NCBI GenBank assembly: GCA_002633005.1
Contig: NMRA01000001.1
Span: forward strand, 1,709,506 to 1,773,505
DNA: 64,000 nt
Direction: 5' to 3'
DNA from: Phoronis australis
Taxonomy: Eukaryota; Phoronida; Phoronidae
The notes under the pieces were generated by a model that did not search any database, was not told where the DNA came from, and was given only the letters and a program-made list of their open reading frames with translations. The position numbers and the translations under genes are program-made. Numbering within the stretch: position 1 is the stretch's first letter; each line of letters opens with the position of its first letter. This document shows positions 1 through 11,827 of this stretch, piece after piece.

Positions 1-1334
1 CCTATGATTTTGTTGAGGACAGTAAGCACAACTAGAATTTCACCAAACGACACAATATGGTTTACAAATGATGGGTTGCAAAATCAAATTCCTTTTTCTA
101 AACTATAGCTGCCACCAGACAACATTTTGACAAATTCCCACCCCAATGTTAGCAGTCTTTTCAAAGATTAGTAAAAACCATGTTTGGCAATAGGGCTTGA
201 AAGTGTGGGGACACTGTACTGAGGTAGTACAGGAGATACAACCATCTTGGTTCCAACTCTTGCCACTTCGCAATGGGACATAACATTCAATCAAACGGTT
301 GTACTAGAAGCATCCCCATTTAGTATCTGTTTCAGAAAAAAACATGGTCTTCTATGTTCGATTCACAGATGCTTTGACATGAGCTCCAGGTCTCAAAGTT
401 TCTTTTTGTTAAATTTTGCCAGTTCAAAAATATGCCGGTGCAAGTGAAAAGGCTACGGCCATGTTGTTTGTCTCCAATTTACAGTAGTTGCTAGGGTGTA
501 AGACGTCATCAATTTCCTCCCTATTGGTTAATATTTGAAGTTGATAAGATCTTACTTTAGTTAACATTTAATTTTGTAGTGATTTCAAAGTTGTGATTTC
601 CTTCAAGCCACCAACTGGGTGTTGTTAGTTATCACATGCCAATGTCGTGGATTATCATAAGTGATGATTAAATAAAATTATGCAATCTGCACACTTTTGT
701 GTAAGGGTGATAACAGATAATTTAAGCCCACATACCCATCATCCCACTCAGTAGTGATGACCTGGCATGGAATGTAATCTTTATAGAATGTACCCTATAA
801 CACAGACTTTACTATGCTAAACAAAAGCATTAGTTCGGAGACAAACATATTCGTTAGGAAAAGTATACCAACCACGTTAAATGAATTCAAATTAATGATG
901 AACAATTTGATATTAACAGTTATGAACTGACTCATTCCAACCAAAAATCAACCAACACCAAAAGCATGATATCCAATACCCCTTTCACGAACTGGCTAAA
1001 ACACTAGCATTGTAGCTAGTACGTACCAGAACTGTCGTCAGGTGAACGGTTACAAGTGTCACTTCTGCTGGCAGTATGGTTTGAATTACCTGCAGTTTTA
1101 GGTGGCACAAGTATGTAACCACACTGCTTATTTCAGAGAACACACTCACAAACAGGCGGGTAATGGCCTTTGTGGCCTTTGCTTATTGTCGCATTAATCA
1201 ATTTATGGCTGAGACTGAGCTGTTTTGACACCAAACTTAGCTTAAAAGCCACTCCAGTGGACTACTGGCTAAAATTACCTCTTCAATGGCAGCTCATCTC
1301 TATGGCTAACTAGCCTTTATCCCAGTGAAACTGC

Positions 1335-1464
1335 TACCATTTTCGCCAGGCATGTGAATCTAGTACAAAAAACCAGAGTCCTCTATGGAATATCTGCCTG
1401 TACCGTTTTCCCTAGGCAGGTGAATCAACTGAAGCAAAAGAGACCTCCATACAACACCTGCCTG
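1335..1464 (+). repeat. imperfect 66-bp tandem duplication
   Basis: Two adjacent units (1335-1400 and 1401-1464) share the order TACCNTTTTC, CAGGCANGTGAATC and a terminal TNTGCCTG/CCTGCCTG. They are clearly diverged, so this is an old local duplication with no evident function. Confidence 0.55.
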
Positions 1465-2665
1465 TAGGGTCCTTTCAGACAGGGTTATGCAGCAAGGATT
1501 GGGACTAAACACTTGCAATAGGCATTTTCCTTGTTACAGCATTATAACTTCTATGCACAAACACAAATATATGAGTGACAAATCAACACAAAAATGCAAC
1601 TGAAAACCAAAGCTAAGAATATCTGATGAGAATATCAAAAGGGTTAAGGGTTGACACTAGCTGTAGACTAGACTCCTGGAGTAAAAGTTGTTATAAAATC
1701 CTTTCACTCAGTTTTCAAGCTAAAGTTCATATTCTGACACAATCTGTAGCCAACACTTTGCCCGACAGATAGAGAATGTCTCAATACAAGTAACACACAC
1801 AACTAGCAGAATAAGCCTGAGGTTGAAAGCAGTGAGTACAGGCATATTTTTCCATAATTTAGGTGATGCAACACAAATGTTTTAAGGATTCATATGTCAC
1901 TTAAGGAGAACTTAAGCACTGAACAAACTTGAAGAAATTATGCCAACATACCACTTTCTTCAAAGTATACGACATGGTTCACACGGCAAACAGTCTCTTT
2001 CATACCTGAAACGAAATCGAACACAAGTCAAGCTGACTGATGGTTCGACAAAAAAGCCGAGGGTTCAAAACCTGACAGATACGTCACAGCTCACCAACAA
2101 TCAAATACTCAAACAAACACAATCTGTCACATCACCAGGGGCCGGGATCTAATCGACCTCAAAATTATTTTTGTCATTCTCCGATCTACTTTTGTATGAG
2201 ATCAAAAACAGTATCTGTTATTCTGCACTCAGGAATATTATGCAGTTAACAAAAATGAGCTTGTAGTCCAAGTTTGCATTTGATGGCTCCTCGAGATTCT
2301 GTGTAAAAACTCAAACTTTTAGTCTCAATGATGGGGTCATTAAGTACAAACTAAGATGAAACAGTTATTCACTTGAGCACATACAGAATAAGGCACTGGC
2401 TCACCTTGAATTTGTACAAAAGGAATTTGCACAAAAGCAGAATAGATACTGCCAAAAATAATTTTTAGTTCAACCTCAAGTAAAAGGTGCCCTGGTGCTC
2501 CTGTTAATAAATCAGTCTTGTATTAAAACACTGTTGGTTAAATCATGCCACACCATATGGAAGTAACAACGTAAGTCATGTATGGTACTCACAGTCCTTC
2601 CAACTGCACAGGCCAGCCAAGACAAGCACACACGCACCCTTGACTGACTAATAAATACCAGGATT

Positions 2666-2727
2666 GATGAGGTGAAGGGTCAACACCAACACACTAGATG
2701 AGGTGAAAGGTCAAAACCAAGACTTCC
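2666..2727 (+). repeat. 31-bp direct repeat, two copies
   Basis: GATGAGGTGAAGGGTCAACA at 2666 recurs 31 bp later with two substitutions. Only two copies are present. Confidence 0.6.
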
Positions 2728-5225
2728 AGACAACCTGAAGTGAACTACAGTCTTCTGAAGTTATGCGACCTATTTCAAATTCAATGTCCAGCTTTTTTAG
2801 GATTTTAAAATAAACAATCTTCTGTATAAAACAAACATTACTTGAAACAAGAACAAATTGGTATCCAAAAGGATGTAACAAATCACATATTGAGAAAACT
2901 GTGTGAACAATCAACCTTCAATACACCTCTGAAGCAAAATGGATTATTGTCCCATTTCTCTTGTTGCCAAGGTGATAACCTTTGACCATACAGGGAAAAT
3001 TCACCAGAGGTTTGCAAGACCTCATGCTGGTTCTCCACATGTGTGCATATGGACCTTATGCAAGTATGTAAAAAATTGCAAAACTGCACCCATTGGAAAC
3101 CCACATGTGGTCTATCTGATCATACAGTGTATATATGGCAAAGGTAAATTTACAGAGGGAATTGTTTATAATAAGGTAACCTTATCAAAAATGAGTTTTG
3201 TTTACTTAGTTTAATGTTAATAGTTCACTGATAAAACAAAGGGTAAGAAGAAAAGTTCACAGAACTCCATTTGGCCAAGACTGTGTTAAATTAAGACGAG
3301 CTGTGATGACGGTTTTCTAAAAGAGGGAAAGGTGTTGTCTCACTCTTGGAAGAGGCTGTCATCAAGTCTTAAGGAAATAACATTTAAATTGCATATCTGA
3401 ACTGGTTCAATACATGACCAAACATGTAGCCAAATTATAAGAGGTGCAATGTATTATGCGAAATGGCCCTGGTGCAAACTCATCAGGGACTAAAAACTCT
3501 ACTGGCTTGATTTGAATAACCTACTACCTAGAATACATGTTTATCTTCTTGGTACTTGGGCTATTTATTGGCCTGACAATGAACATTGGTAATGTTTTAT
3601 AAAGAAACTCTTATCTAAGGCCATCAGTTTAATGTTTACTAGCTTGAAATCCTATGCCATCTACAGAGCAAACATGGTGCTTCCAGGAATTTCAACCAGA
3701 CCAAGGTGGGCCTGCTGGCTATTGAGAATGGTCTCGCAAATCAAAACAGCATCATGTCTGTACAGGGACTGCCATGACACTGAGTTAGATCTCAGTCTGA
3801 CCTTGAAAACAAGACAAAAACTAAGTGGAAACCGACTAAGTGTTGAACAGTCTGAATGAGACCCCTGTGGAGGTGTTGTATTACTGGCTCATTTTTGGCC
3901 CAAGCTGTCCTTTTCCATTCATTCCTAGTTCATTTGATAAATAGACAGTTCAAATCAAATGTATTCAGGTAAAACAAAAGAGAATTACTCATCGTGGCGG
4001 CTGGGCAGAAGCCAATTAATCATCACAGTAGTCTTCCATGACAAAGAATTAAAGGGAATGAACAGCAGGGTTGGTAAGGAGGCTAAGCCATTCCGTATTT
4101 ACAATATCGGTGACATAATAATTATCATCGGTCTTTTTGATGACAGAATTTTGTGTGAATACATTTGTCTAGTTACATGTTTTGTACTCTCATTTACACA
4201 AATAACAATACTTCACTTTTACACAGTAGATGGTTCTTTGAATCATCAGATATTCTCAGAACAAGTTTGACACGACTTAGACTAGATTCGCTTATTGATG
4301 TCTCTTTGATTTAAAAAAATGTTCGTGTTTAATATTTAAATAATTTCCTACAGCATTTGAGTAATTCCCTAAACCTCTACCTAGCAATATGATTATCAAA
4401 TCTCTAGATATGCATTTGAAATTTGCCACGTCACCCACAAAATCAGAATCCAACAATGTGCGAGTTGATAGTTGTGAACAGTCATATAATGTGTTCTTTG
4501 TTAACAGATCAATGGAAAAAACATTCCTCTAAACATTGTCCAGCTATTGGGACCGAGTTCTTCATCCTCTAGTTTTTCAGAAACTTCCGAAAACCGACAA
4601 AGCTGTTTCACCCTCATATTGAGCATATTTCACACAACATGTTCTCATTCACACAGTCTGATTCATCCATTACATCGGCCGAGTCGTTCATGGGCAAATG
4701 GGGGATAAGTCTCATTTATTTTCAGCGTGCCTGGCGGCGTTATAACATAGCCTAAGAAAAACATCTTTTTAAAACTTTAAATGATTAACCTATGCCTGAA
4801 ACTTAAAGAGGTAATCAACCTTCATTAGGGCGTTCTCCCTTTCAGTGACTTTACCAGACATAGACTGGTGAGCATGTGATAAAATTTAGCTCCATTGTTA
4901 ACTGCCAAGCACAGTCTTTTGTCTGATATGACAACATGCAGGTCAATTATCTACCAGGCTTATTACCGACCACATGTGAACACAGTCAAACCCAGAGCAA
5001 AGTGGTACGTTCGGAAAGAATAGATTGTCACTACTTCGGATGTAACTAATTGGGTGATTTTGGCGATTCAGAAACAAAACATGGTGAGCACTTGACCAAT
5101 ACAGAAATGCTATTGGTTTATGTTCAAATATGTTATAAATTAACTTTTATTTTTAACAGCATAGCCCATTCAGGCTAGATACGATCTTATTGAACATCAG
5201 AGCAATTATCAAACAAAAGAGAGCC

Positions 5226-5242
5226 GGGGGGAGGGGGGGGGG
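5226..5242 (+). repeat. poly-G tract within short inverted arms
   Basis: A run of G interrupted once by A is flanked by GAGCC and GGCTC. It is G-quadruplex-capable on the plus strand and C-rich on the presumed NOVA-like transcript side. A hairpin with 9-bp arms CCCAACTTG/CAAGTTGGG follows at 5311-5346. Confidence 0.6.
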
Positions 5243-8200
5243 CTCTTCAACCATAAATGCTAGAATGGAGTTAATCATTCGTGTAAGATACTGGCGACGG
5301 TGGTCATCCTCCCAACTTGTTGGGCTAAACAATCAAACAAGTTGGGCTCTACGGGAAAACGCCATAATGTTCCTTACATTTTTTCATTGATATCACTTAC
5401 CATAAATTATAAAATTTAGTCTCAAATTGCTGTTTAGTAGCAAAAAACAGGCTTTGAAGGAACCGAAAGCTGGTTATTGGATGAGACCAGGCTCTATAAG
5501 TTAACTAGTCAAAGCGTGTCATCTTATGGGTAGAACATTGTCTCAAGGAAAAACGATTAAGTTGCCGGTTCCTTGAAAACCTAGAAAAACCACTTTCATC
5601 CTGGGAAGGACCAAGTTGAAACCAAGTCACCAAAATCAAAAGGTTGCTTCTTGGCCAGAACACCAGAGAATAGAAAACGGCGAATAGTTTGCAAGTACGG
5701 CTTTAAATAAATGAAAATTTCACGTGCAAATAATGTTGACAATGACAAGAATCAGGACAGGGTAAGATCATAAAATACATGCAAGACAACTTACCAACTG
5801 AGGGCAAAGAGCCATGTACCATCATGCATACGTCATGATGGAATTTTTACCTACAAGAAAATAACAACGATTAGAGGATGAATGTGAGACATGTAAATAT
5901 CATATTTAATTCAGCAGATTACGAGTGGTACCATGGCAATGACATCACCCCCTCCACGTTAACTTTCAAACCACGCAATTGTCAACCGTGCAGTAATGAA
6001 GTTTGTTTTAGTTAAAGCCTCATGTACAGCTAATCAGGTCTTGTTAAAAGACCAGATAAAAGACTAAGAAACGAAGTTTGAGGTAACAAATAGTGTGACA
6101 CAAACAATCAGTGAGCTCCACTCAAACCATTAATTATATCCTATACTAAACAAGAGACATAAACTGCCTATGTTAAATTCCTCTAAAAGTGTTCCATTCC
6201 AAAATGAAGAAAAAAAAGGGTTTTCAACATGGAGCTGCAAGTATTTTCACTAACTTTTTGCACAAAAGACATTTGAAAGAGAGCTTGAACTATACATATC
6301 AAACTGTTTGAAAGTTAACGTACTGAAAATTGCATGTTTCAAAATTCTTAAAAACGAAGTTAAATCAGAAACAGAACATATTGCAAGCTTGCCAAAAATC
6401 TTTTCGGGTAAATACTTTTTTCAAAGTTAACTGCCATAGCAAATCATCAGTGAATTTGACCGAAGTAACTTCGACTCCGTGGGTTCATAACAGGAGACAA
6501 CACGATGCACACAACATTCAGTGGTAAATAACATCAAAACAGTCTAAAATCAACAGACTATGTATGCAGAAAGACATTAGGCAACCTTGCACTTGATGAA
6601 ATCAAAAATGATAGCTACCTTCATTGTCGTCACTTTCACTAACATGTCAAAAATAAAACTGAGTTATACAATGTATTCTTGCACAAAGCCAGTTGCTACA
6701 CGTATCACCTTTCAGGACTATGGAACAGAATAACGGAACATTTTCATTGATGAAGAAATTCATTTGAAACGCATTTATTGCATCTGTGCTTGAGCAGGTA
6801 ATGTGCTCATATAATTTTTAAGATGGCAAAGATCTGGTTCCAAGTGCATATGATTGGATGGAATAAACCTTTTTACGGATATCGAAAATCGATGCGTGCG
6901 CCTCCTAGAGTATGGAACTGTAGGATTTCAGTCACTGAATACAGAATAAAGGAGGTGTCATTTATGTGTACCTCTGCTCGCTAAGTTGGAAGTTGATATA
7001 GCATAGATGCTTCCTATGTACTCACATCTATGAATTTGTGGTTGTTTGAAATGTTAACGAAATGTCGCGATTCCTACTGATCCCATATCCATGTTGACTT
7101 GACGACTGCTATCCCACAATCCTTTGGGTATACAAAGTCTCACGCTATCCGTAAAAAGATCACTAGATGAGAGCATAATAGCACGTTTTAAATGACTTCA
7201 GCGTGAATGAAAATGAAACAGACGTTTCAAAGAATTGACAAGAATGAAAATGAGGCAAAGAAAATGTTCTCAACATTCAGTCAGTTTTCACATGAAATGA
7301 AACTTGTTCCGGTGAACAATCTAGAGTAGCAGTGAGACACAATACCTGAGTAGCGCACTTCTGGCCCTGGTGAAAATACTCGTGCGCAGTCGTGGGTAGA
7401 ATGAAAATGAGGCTTGGGAAAATGCATCTTGACCCAACGGCATGATATGATGAATTTGTTTTAGGACATGGTCACTTCCTCCAGAGTTTAGCCACTGAAT
7501 TCAACACACATCTACCAGTACTTTATTCTAGTTTGCATGGGTGTTCCATTAACATCAACATTAAATTTAGTGGTTGAATTACAAATCGCTTCCAAAGCTT
7601 TTCTTGCTCGAAACAGTACCATTCTCAAAAGGCACTTAAAAAACATGCATCCACTAAAGCACCCCTCAGGGGTCCATACCCCCTACTCAGAAACTTTAAA
7701 ACTGTTGTTAATGGAAGAAGACAAAGTTCCTCCAATGTCTGACCATTAAGAGACCCCTTCTGTCCAATATGTAGGACGGTGAAAATTCTCTACATTGGGT
7801 CAGTGAAAACTTAATTATATTGCTTACGGTCCGTGACTATACACAATTTTAGAAACAGACAATAGTGGCCGTCCCGAATTCGTCTCGATATTACACAAGA
7901 GGTCCATGAAAATGTCAGCTATTTTTGAGGACAAGTAAAATATTAATTGCCAAGTCTTTTTTTTCAGACCCTTATGATACAAAACAGTGTCTGATATTTG
8001 AGAAATGCATGTCCGAATCTTCAGAATCAAGAGAGCTCAACTTCACCTCAAGTTTCAGAGTTTCAAATTTCAGGGACTCTCCCTAACTGGAGAATTTTTA
8101 CCATAGACCACACAGCATTCAATTAAAACCTAAATTAATTTCAACCTGTGAAATGACGTTGTTGTGGCTAAAATCTGGAGAACGCTGTAGAGGCATAAAG

Positions 8201-10625
8201 AGACCTCAAGCAACAAACCATCATAACTACAGAACATCTGAAGAAACAAGAGCACAACTGGTGAACAATGTAATCAACATGATAGATACAATCCAATAAG
8301 CGAAACCAAAACGTAAAACGATTGTTCGGGCACATTGCAACATTTTGGTTCCCCCATACTCTCATTTTTGTCATGCTTAGAGACTTCTTACAAAATCGCT
8401 TTATTTCTTATTTTGTTCTCGACTTTTGAATGAAATACGATGTTTATGTAGCTAGAGACAGCTCGTGGCAGATCCAGTTTCTGAAAAATTTTGATTGGGA
8501 ACACAGTACCTAGTAATCTATAAAATAACTTGATAATTTGGTGCACAAATTGTGTATTCGGATATTCGGAATAAAAAATCCCTTCATGACCAGGAATATC
8601 TGCAGTCCTCCAAAATACAGGTCCATGGCCATACTTTCAAAGCCACAATAGAAATTTCTATGGTTTGTAAGGTTTCTCAAATTGAACAGCAGCAGCGAGT
8701 GCTAAACAAAAACAAGGCTTTATTAGAAACAGGTCACTTTTTTGCTCATCTACAAAACAAACATAAAATTACCATTGAAACCATAAACTCTCTTAGCTAC
8801 ATATCAGTTCTCATTCAACTAGAAGGCCCAGATTGTTAATTGGGGCACTAGAAGGGAAAAATATTCCATTACCAGATGAGTGCGTATTGTCAGTTTTCAA
8901 GCCACATTATTTTGTAAAGTGTACAAACACTGAAAATTAAACACGGATAGTCGTCACAGAATAAGAATGAAGATAAGGTATTTGAAACCCCTTCAAACAT
9001 TTGCAGTCAGGAAATGGCAATCTTAAAGAAACAAATCACCACATGCTTCCGGGTTACCAATAGCATGACCCACCTCTTGATACAATATATCTTTAGTTAA
9101 TAAATTTTATGATGCGCGAGTAATGAGCTAGCCAGAACCCCGTCACGAGAATTTTTTGAAACGCGAGTGCAGAAATATTTAAAAAACAACCATGTCGGGT
9201 CTCTAGTAGAGAGCAGGAGATTGAGGTATTTTCCAGCGTGAAAAAGGTAAGGAACCACTGAAATTCATTGTTCGTAGGATAAGCATGCTTCTTGGAGCTA
9301 AAACTGTGATGAGTCGAGCATTCACAAAGACACAGGCACTTTTAAGCAGCCTGTAGTCACATAAACTGAGGATGGACGGTAAGCCGAGCATGGGCACTTA
9401 AAAGTGAAAATTTGGACATTTCAGGAATGGGCGGTGAGCTAGGCACGGGTATTGACCAGGACAAGTACAGTATACATTGTCTAAAATGTTGACAGTCGAG
9501 GTCCTCTTCCAACCACATAAGGCATGCTAACGAAGTACAAATTCTGACAAGACAAAGAGATGAGCGCAGATGTATTTTCAAGGTAGCTTCACTGAAGCTC
9601 AAGTCACACTCTTTGTGCAAATGAGAGGATACAAGAATGATCAAGCGAACGTAATGGTGTATTCAGAAAACAGGCAAATACATGGCAGACAACGTATGAC
9701 AGAAGTATGACTTTATGTTAACTGAGAGTCTTAAAATATGTTTAACAACAGAAAACACATCTTAAAATGTGAACTAGCATCTAACGATAATGAATCAAAA
9801 TATGCTCATATAATGATTAACTAACATCTTAAGGCCTGCTAGAGAAACTGGTTTCTGTGAAATCTGTTTTTCCATCACCTCCCACATGAGAGCAAAAATG
9901 ATAAGGACGAAAAGGTCAAAAAACACAATGAAATCAAACATGAACACAGTCAATGCCTTTTAACAGAGTCACGTTATGCAGTGAAGATGCTTGTAATGCA
10001 AACTTGAAAATAATTAAAGTACTCCTTGAGAGCCAATATTTCTGAAGAGTAGTTTCAAGCTGCGTTTAATCTTGGACACCTATGTACTCCTACAGTAATG
10101 CATTCACTTTTGAAACAATGTAAGACGGATGACCCCTATTACTTCCAGGTTAAGTTATACTGAGTTTTTCAGTAATAACAGTGAAGTTATTCACACAGCA
10201 CTAGATGGCATGGGGAAATGTTGAGTATCTAACGATGAGCTCGGCACGGCGCAAACTGAGAGCAATATGTAAAAATGAACTAGAAGCACAATACACACAT
10301 GAAAAAGTCAAATGCTCGAGTTAGAGAGATGATAACCATGACATCTTCACGCAAAAAATGACGATCTGATTCGAACAAAAGTTGACAACAAGCAATGCTC
10401 ACAAAAACATCAGTCAGTCCTTCGAACAACGGCACCGCGAATGACATGAATGAAAGAACTTCAAACGTTATGACGGTGTGATGAAAATTGAGTGGCAAAT
10501 CCTCAACAACAGACTGCTCCAAATGCAGGGCAACGTTAGAATGGACGTTTTTATAAAAATTAGACGGTACAATGAGGTATGGAGGTATATGACCAACTGG
10601 CTACTGAGTATGACTACAAGTGTGC

Positions 10626-11827
10626 CTAACGCTTCGTATTCTGCCGCGCTCGTCGGTTTTCCTCTTCGGAGAGCCGCTGGGTGATGTACATGTATGCACG
10701 CGTCACGCACGGCCCTGTCCCGGTCACTGTGACCACGCGATTCTGAGTGCCCGGTTTGAATACGCCCTTCTTGGAGATTTGGATGTTGGCACCTGTCTGG
10801 TGCTGAATCTCCAGTATGCCCCGCCCACCCAGACCCAGGATGACGCCCACTAGGTTCTCAGACACCTCGATCTCCTTCCTTGTAAGCTCGTCAACATCTG
10901 GTTCATCAAGCAATTTGTCGTCCATATCCATACCAAGACCGAATGAATTCTTATTCATAGGTTCACGATCGCCAACGAAACCAGTCCGCCCGAAGCTGAA
11001 ATCCCCAAACATGTCACCAGAGGACGACGTTCCCCCGAACAGCGCGCTCATTTGGCTCGGCTCGCCCATGCCGCTCGGGTTGCTGCCCACGGGTCCGAAC
11101 AGGCTGCCACTGTTGCCACTGTTCGTGTTCATACCCCCACCACCAAGACTGGTTCCGCTGTTGGAGCCTGCCAAAAGGTTAGTGCCCGAGTTGGACAGAT
11201 TGGTGCCACTGCCGCTTCCCCCCATACCGGTCGATGCAGACGCACCCAGCGAGGCGATATTTCCCAACAAATTGGCCATGAGACTCCCTAACAGGCCTCC
11301 ACCCTGGTTCATGCCCAGATTGAAGAAGCCATAGTTGGCCAGTGTGGCTAAAGCACTCGTGATCTCCTCAGTAGCCAGCTCAGAATAACCACTACCTCTT
11401 AGTGTTGACTTGATGTTCTCAGTCGCCATGTTAGGAAGTCGCTGGTGGTGGTGCTGCTGATGCTGCTGCGACTGCTGCTGGTGGTGATGCATGTTTTGCT
11501 GGTTGCTGATGTTCAAGTTATTCATCTGCCCGCGGATGTTAGCCCCACTCAGGCTGCCGTTTCCACCACCGGAGTTCTGCAGTCCGCCACCAATCACGCC
11601 AGTACCAGTCCCACGGAAGGGGCCACCGCCCATCATCCCTGCACTGGCCGGGCCTGAACCCATGCCCTGGCCAGGGCCACTGGCAAACGGTGAGCCCGTA
11701 GGGTTGGAGCTGGCCACCGGACCGGTCACTTCGGAGTAGCTGATATTGAGGCAGCTGCCACTCTGAGGGTCTTCAGCAATCTTCTCCAGAATCATTTGCG
11801 TGGCCTGGCGAGTCTGGTCTGGCTCAC
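10626..11827 (-). CDS. NOVA1: NOVA-like terminal coding exon (KH2 tail, linker, KH3, stop)
   Basis: Acceptor atgttgtag; 1202 bp to the TGA/TAA-type stop at 10626-10628. It carries the KH2 C-terminal helix (QTRQATQMILEKIAEDPQSG), the signature SCLNISYSEVTGP, a low-complexity G/S/N linker, the His/Gln run, the ELATEEITSALATLANYGFF helix and KH3 ending QRLSEEENRRARQNTKR. Packing this whole segment into one large last exon is also seen in vertebrate NOVA genes. The exon is visibly more GC-rich than its surroundings. Long plus-strand open frames here are shadows of it. Confidence 0.96.

Larger units (their letters stand above)
1..10625 (-). other. 3' UTR / downstream flank of the NOVA-like gene
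   Basis: No coding region is recognisable on either strand; the open frames are short and resemble no family I know. The DNA lies directly 3' of the stop codon of the NOVA-like gene, so part of it must be its 3' UTR. NOVA genes in other animals are known for long UTRs. Canonical AATAAA hexamers on the minus strand are seen at 8719-8724, 8400-8405, 7522-7527 and 6774-6779. The nearest is about 1.9 kb past the stop. The real polyadenylation site cannot be chosen from sequence alone. Confidence 0.5.

Noticed and set aside
10816-11739. Plus-strand open frames up to 172 codons rich in Pro/Leu and Ala/Thr
   Set aside because: They are antisense shadows of the GC-rich NOVA-like terminal exon.
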